Assembly (NCBI GenBank): GCA_035524895.1
Contig: DATLFI010000124.1
Span: 1 to 30,727, forward strand
Source: DATLFI01 sp035524895
GTDB taxonomy: Bacteria; Acidobacteriota; Thermoanaerobaculia; Multivoradales; Multivoraceae
Direction: 5' to 3'
DNA: 30,727 nucleotides
The notes under the pieces are model-generated. The model had not been told where the DNA came from. It saw only the letters and a program-made list of their open reading frames with translations, and ran no database searches. The position numbers were made by a program, and so were the translations under genes. Shown piece after piece: positions 30,691-30,727 of this stretch. How positions within the stretch are numbered: the first letter of the stretch is position 1; each line of letters starts with the position of its first letter.

Positions 30691-30727
30691 TCAGCTCTCG
30701 AGCAGGATCCTGGTCGGATCCTCGATG
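30691..30727 (-). CDS. Possible C-terminus of a minus-strand gene, cut by window edge
   Basis: Read on the minus strand, the last 37 bases encode IEDPTRILLES followed by TGA at 30691-30693. The composition looks like a natural protein end, and the gene would converge with the UbiA gene 24 bp away. With eleven residues I cannot name a family. It could equally be chance. Confidence 0.35.
   Translation of the reverse strand, partial: IEDPTRILLES

Noticed and set aside
1..30727. tRNA, rRNA, riboswitch, insertion sequence or prophage
   Set aside because: Reading both strands I found no cloverleaf-like sequence, rRNA core, transposase, integrase or terminal repeat. A computed search (tRNAscan, Infernal, ISfinder) would be needed to be certain.

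Overview
This is a dense, GC-rich bacterial chromosome segment. I count 22 complete or edge-truncated protein genes, plus one possible gene end at the right edge. I see no rRNA, tRNA, CRISPR array, insertion sequence or phage gene. A PadR-type regulator sits directly before a large MacB/FtsX-type permease with no ATPase gene beside it, which is the arrangement typical of the 'ADOP' permeases of Acidobacteriota. Together with the high GC content, the secreted S9 peptidase, the carboxypeptidase-regulatory/TPR protein and the miniature PQQ-repeat protein, this suggests Acidobacteriota, perhaps a Thermoanaerobaculia- or Vicinamibacteria-like lineage. That placement is inference from gene content.

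Layout. (1) 1-2403, minus strand: a truncated DUF4956 membrane protein, a VTC-domain protein (together a probable bacterial polyphosphate-polymerase-like pair), and a secreted neutral ceramidase that has only the catalytic domain. (2) 2526-5188, plus strand: a secreted PHP-domain protein, a 99-residue PQQ-repeat protein and a SAM-dependent methyltransferase. (3) 5152-13083, minus strand: going downstream, a TPR/carboxypeptidase-regulatory protein, an S9 (DPP-IV-type) peptidase and a hotdog thioesterase, all chained by overlaps or near overlaps. A 153-bp gap with a 9-bp tandem repeat follows, then the fused aspartokinase-homoserine dehydrogenase and an archaeal/fungal-type aspartate-semialdehyde dehydrogenase, which overlap by 4 nt. 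(4) 13180-24387, plus strand: a CCA-adding-type nucleotidyltransferase, then an ECF sigma factor, a zinc-finger anti-sigma factor, a Spy/CpxP-like periplasmic protein, an RND permease, a lipoprotein membrane-fusion protein and a second RND permease. (5) 24507-30666, plus strand: a 673-residue soluble coiled-coil protein, a PadR regulator with a perfect operator-like palindrome in its promoter, an ADOP permease and a UbiA-family prenyltransferase.

How the genes may work together. The strongest candidate system is the cluster at 14766-24387. A membrane anti-sigma factor and a periplasmic stress or metal sensor appear to be wired to a two-permease, one-adaptor RND efflux pump. Overlapping start and stop codons link the later genes, and a candidate ECF-type promoter (GAAAC-N17-CGTC) lies before the sigma gene. 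No outer-membrane TolC-type channel is encoded in the window. The thrA-asd pair covers the first three enzymes from aspartate to homoserine. The PadR-ADOP pair looks like a self-contained regulator-permease module. Four-base start/stop overlaps (ATGA, GTGA or TTGA) recur at up to eight junctions, although at three of them a better-supported start lies further downstream.
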